Shown here one piece after another: positions 61,430 through 64,000 of a stretch of 64,000 nucleotides of DNA. A program made the position numbers and the translations under genes. The stretch spans positions 62,001-126,000 of the forward strand of contig JAOVVO010000135.1 in assembly GCA_028564675.1 (NCBI GenBank). The letters are read 5' to 3'. Each line of letters begins with the position of its first letter. Position 1 is the first letter of the stretch. The notes below the pieces were generated by a model that was given only the letters and a program-made list of their open reading frames with translations, searched no databases and was not told the DNA's origin. This DNA comes from Onchocerca lupi. Taxonomy: Eukaryota; Nematoda; Chromadorea; Rhabditida; Onchocercidae.

Positions 61430-61530
61430 AAATTGTCGCTCCTTCAGTACTGACTCATCTAATGACCTATGTAGTATTTCAAATTGATCCACCACGTTCC
61501 AACGTGACCCGACGCAGCTTACGTCAAAAC
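61430..61530. promoter_or_regulatory. GC-richer island with AP-1-like and palindromic sites
   Basis: TGACTCAT at 61451-61458 matches the AP-1 consensus, and CACGTTCCAACGTG at 61493-61506 is a perfect palindrome. The patch lies just downstream (minus strand) of a candidate 5' exon and about 1.6 kb upstream of the plus-strand RING gene. It could serve either gene; function is inferred only. Confidence 0.3.
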
Positions 61531-61606
61531 AAATGAAATTCTTACTTTTAATTTTTCTTTTTTTTTTAATGAAAAATATTGGATTAGAAAGTTTTCATCC
61601 ACTCAC

Positions 61607-61800
61607 CTGTACTTTTGTCCACAAGCGTGGTTTACTCTGATTGCTTGGTTCGAATATAGGTACGTTATCAATTTGCGACAATTATTCGCTGAAGCTAACG
61701 ACTGGCTATATGAGTTTTTGCTAATTGTGCTTCAACCGTTAGGAAGCATTTTTTCAAGTCGTAGACTTTATAAGAGATGTGTCATTTGCAGTTGTATGCA
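61607..61800 (-). other. Candidate 5' exon of the RNF220-domain gene
   Basis: The minus strand shows a consensus donor CAG|gtgagt at 61607 and a TATAAAG box near 61770. From a TGA near 61790 the frame is open for about 60 codons to the donor with no ATG, and includes SQSLASANNCRKLITYLYSN. Spliced to the acceptor at 47402, it would run in frame into FLV-MSLPRM. It is either a 5' UTR exon or part of a longer coding region. Confidence 0.3.
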
Positions 61801-61825
61801 TTATAGTTTTGGTTGTGAGCTGTTG

Positions 61826-62330
61826 TTTGACACGTATAACACGTAGACTAATTAATTATTTCTCTAATTGTCACTTAGTTTGCAAATCAAGAACTTGTCT
61901 GGCACATTTAATACGTAAAACTAATTAATTGTCCCCTTAATTATCACCTGATTTATAATTTTCAAAAAATGCTTCTTTGCTGTTAGAATGCAATCATCAA
62001 ATCAAAAACTTATTTAACACATTTAATACATGAGCTAATTAATTATCTCCTTAGTTTTCATTTAGTTTACAATTTAAAAAGAAAAAAAATTTCTTCACTA
62101 TTAGAATACAATCATCAAATAAAAACTTCGTCAAAATTTAGATCAGATTTTAATATGATAAGATTATTGCTGATCATACTATAAATCAAACTAAAAAGCT
62201 ACAACTATGAATTACAAATATGTTTTTTTTTTATAGGTTTACAATTGAAAAAATACTTCCTTACGGCTAGAATACAACTAAGCGGATATGAATATGTTTT
62301 TTCTTCATAAGTTTACAATTTGGAAAAGTT
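61826..62330. repeat. Diverged tandem repeat of about 100-bp units
   Basis: Units share nACACnTnTAAnACGTAnACTAATTAATTaTnnCnTtAnTTnTCA, TTAGTTTnCAAnTT and AATnCAATCATCAAATcAAAAACTT. Three units are clear and a fourth is faint after 62230. Confidence 0.5.
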
Positions 62331-62339
62331 TTAATTTAA

Positions 62340-63111
62340 TTTATAAAAAACTTTTTGGTTTTAATATAGTTCTACAGATTTACGATGTTTCTTTATAATT
62401 AGATTATAATTAACCAGAAATGCAGAATTACCAATTCGTGATATTTAAGGCGATATTTCATTAACTAGCTCACTTGTATGATCAAATAATTGTTAATTAT
62501 GTAAAAAATAGTAAATTATTATCATGTTTGAAGCATCATGTTCTGTGTGAATCAAGTTTTCAATTTTTTTCGTAGATATCAGGGGAACTGATCAAATCAT
62601 TTTGCTGATCATCTTGATTTACTATTTTTACTACTAAAAATACAACTAACTAAATAACTTGTCCCTAAAAAAAAGGAATGTTCTTTAAGGGCACTTATAT
62701 TACGCTAGTAACTTTTGCAGTTATTCATAGGAAATGCTAAATTTATCTATTCAAATGATCATCTTAACTTTTTTTTTCTGGATCTAGACTTAACTAGTCT
62801 AGGTCCAGAAATACTTATCAAATCCCCTGTCTTCTCTCAGTAATCCTTGGAAAAATTGATGATGCTGATCTTCAAATCATCTTACTTAATCGATTTCACA
62901 ATGAGTTTAGATATCGATAGTCAGTTTCATAGCATTACAATTAAATTATAAATTATATAAGAAACAGCAAACAAATTGATGATGCTATCTGCTAAATATT
63001 TTGTCATTTTTCAGGTTTTTGCTGAACCACGACATTTCTTTGATACTTTGCACATTTTTGTTTGTATCAATTTGCGGAGATCAACTTTTATCTTAGTTTA
63101 TTGTAAAAATT
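62340..63111. promoter_or_regulatory. Upstream region of the RING gene
   Basis: AT-rich with slightly higher GC than the neighbouring arrays. It contains the inverted repeat at 62776-62810 and two splice acceptors near the ATG. No TATA box or initiator could be assigned with confidence. Confidence 0.4.
62776..62810. repeat. 15-bp inverted repeat with 5-base loop
   Basis: TTCTGGATCTAGACT, loop taact, AGTCTAGGTCCAGAA: a single mismatch, which becomes a G-U pair on one strand. The geometry is like the coding-exon hairpin at 21689-21725. Confidence 0.65.
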
Positions 63112-63212
63112 ATGTCCGAATTAAAAGTTGCTGCAAAACGATCAAACTATACTGCGGATCACGAAGCAAGAGGCAGTGAACATGCAGGACAGGAATCTAC
63201 CAGTAGCAGGAG
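63112..63212 (+). CDS. RING gene exon 1, residues 1-33
   Basis: Starts at the ATG after tatcttag (63095-63096); another strong acceptor, tttttcag, ends at 63014. Either could receive a spliced leader. The exon ends AGGAG|gtttga, phase 2, after GQESTSSR. Confidence 0.65.
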
Positions 63213-64000
63213 GTTTGACTTGTTTGTTTAATATGTGATTGTTATTTTAGGAAAGTTTATGATATTAATTCCAAATGGATTATAAACAATGAAAGTTATC
63301 AAAACTTTCTAATTATGAAATGCCTAATAACAGTTACACCATCTCTCGATGCATTATAGTATGCTCAAGGAAAAGTTTCAGACATCAGTGATTAAGCCTG
63401 AGAGGATTTGTTATAAATCATTCGTGATTATCGATATCTCAAACTACCCGCCTTCACCAGTTAACATGCAACTTGTCAACTTTTTTAGCAATATTGTGAT
63501 TAGATACTTCTTTCTAACGGATTTTTGTTGGGAAAACTATGTGATAAAATAATGAATTTGAGAAATCTGCAAGTAATAAATATGTTAAAGTTAATAATTC
63601 TGCTTTCTAGACGAAATACTACTGGACATTTTGGTCGTAGTAGAGGTAGAGTTGAGCGAATGTATCAAAGAGATGGTCCGAGCCGCTACGGTTTTCATAA
63701 GACAAGCAGTGGAAGAGATGGACATGATCCGAAGTCTAGAAAATATGTGACTCGCGATCCGAAATATTATGAACGTCTTTTTGTTGGCACTTCAGTAAGT
63801 TTGGGTTTTATTTTACAAAATCTTTCAAAACTTTTCGAATTGTTCATAAGCTTCATAACTTCGTAAGCTACAAATTATTCTTATTTATTGTTCACATGCA
63901 AGAATTAAGAGAGTAAGAATTTTTTTATAGAATCGATCGGATCATGCTGGTATCAAATTCAGGGGCGAATCTTCAGAATGTGATATATGTTGTCGTGAAT
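63112..64000 (+). CDS. RING-type E3 ligase, probably ZNF598/Hel2-like, 5' part only
   Basis: Three exons, 63112-63212, 63611-63794 and 63931 to the window edge, join in frame into about 118 residues. The N-terminus MSELKVAAKRSNYTADHEAR is charged. The second exon is rich in R, G, S and Y (GHFGRSRGRVERMYQRDGPS). The third ends GIKFRGESSECDICCRE, the first metal ligands of a RING. The CxxCC opening directly after an R/G-rich N-terminus is typical of ZNF598/Hel2, the ligase that marks collided ribosomes. RNF10 and other RING proteins remain possible because only the first ligands are visible. An acceptor (tatcttag) lies 15 bases before the ATG, and a TAG falls in frame at that acceptor. Confidence 0.65.
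63611..63794 (+). CDS. RING gene exon 2, residues 34-95
   Basis: Arginine/glycine/serine-rich segment ending YYERLFVGTS. Acceptor tttctag, donor TCA|gtaagt. The phase matches both neighbours. Codons here are less AT-biased than in the myosin gene. Confidence 0.75.
63931..64000 (+). CDS. RING gene exon 3, cut by the window end
   Basis: Acceptor ttttatag, then NRSDHAGIKFRGESSECDICCRE. The cysteines at CDIC would be the first two zinc ligands of the RING. The exon continues past the window. Confidence 0.72.

Larger units (their letters stand above)
47402..61606. other. 14-kb stretch without confident genes, upstream of the RNF220-domain coding exons
   Basis: No open frame with recognisable protein content apart from a doubtful patch at 59950-60207. 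The stretch is rich in GAT, ACTG and other tandem arrays and AT-rich unique sequence. It is either the upstream intergenic region of the minus-strand gene or, if the candidate 5' exon near 61.6 kb is real, one long 5' intron. Confidence 0.6.

Noticed and set aside
1..64000. tRNA, rRNA, spliced-leader RNA and CRISPR arrays
   Set aside because: I looked for B-box (GGTTCGAATCC-like) and SL1-like sequences and found none; the arrays present are eukaryotic microsatellites and minisatellites without spacer-repeat structure.

Overview
The window is nuclear DNA from a nematode. It is strongly AT-rich, with many A and T runs of 15-25 bases. It holds a 16-exon muscle myosin heavy chain gene that resembles the Caenorhabditis elegans UNC-54/MYO family along its whole length. 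Splice acceptors of the TTTTCAG type lie close to start codons. The many introns, AT richness and dense simple repeats suit a spirurid or filarial-type worm, but that placement is inference.

Three protein-coding genes can be supported. (1) Plus strand, 1165-18352: a complete muscle myosin heavy chain. Sixteen exons join without a frame break into 1,976 residues. (2) Minus strand, coding exons from 47391 down to 19038: a seven-exon gene for a 337-residue protein with an RNF220-type domain (a CxxC/H motif followed by an arginine-rich helix) and a second CxxC pair, but no RING finger. It lies tail to tail with the myosin gene and has one intron of 21.9 kb. (3) Plus strand, 63112 to the window end: the first three coding exons of a gene whose product reaches the start of a RING finger with a CxxCC opening. 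It is probably a ZNF598/Hel2-type ubiquitin ligase.

Layout: 1-1164, upstream region of the myosin gene (TATA-like box, CT tract, long inverted repeat). 1228-3651, myosin intron 1 with GC-richer islands that look regulatory. 8949-10663, myosin intron 7 with a decayed LTR-retroelement-like insertion. 18353-19037, the short convergent intergenic region. 19152-44268, introns and small exons of the RNF220-domain gene, with much of the giant intron made of diverged tandem repeats. 47402-61606, a 14-kb stretch without confident genes, rich in GAT, ACTG and other tandem arrays; it may be upstream region or a 5' intron of the minus-strand gene. 61440-63111, a GC-richer stretch with a possible non-ATG 5' exon for the minus-strand gene and the start region of the RING gene.

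The myosin is a thick-filament motor. The RNF220-domain protein is probably nuclear or regulatory, and the RING protein is probably linked to ribosome quality control. There is no operon: the genes lie in +, -, + orientation and show no obvious shared pathway. The most unusual signals are a terminal-exon 3' splice site copied twice by a tandem repeat, a perfect 16-bp hairpin inside a coding exon, three copies of a GC-rich motif plus a perfect DR3 nuclear-receptor element in myosin intron 1, and a perfect DR1 element in the giant intron.
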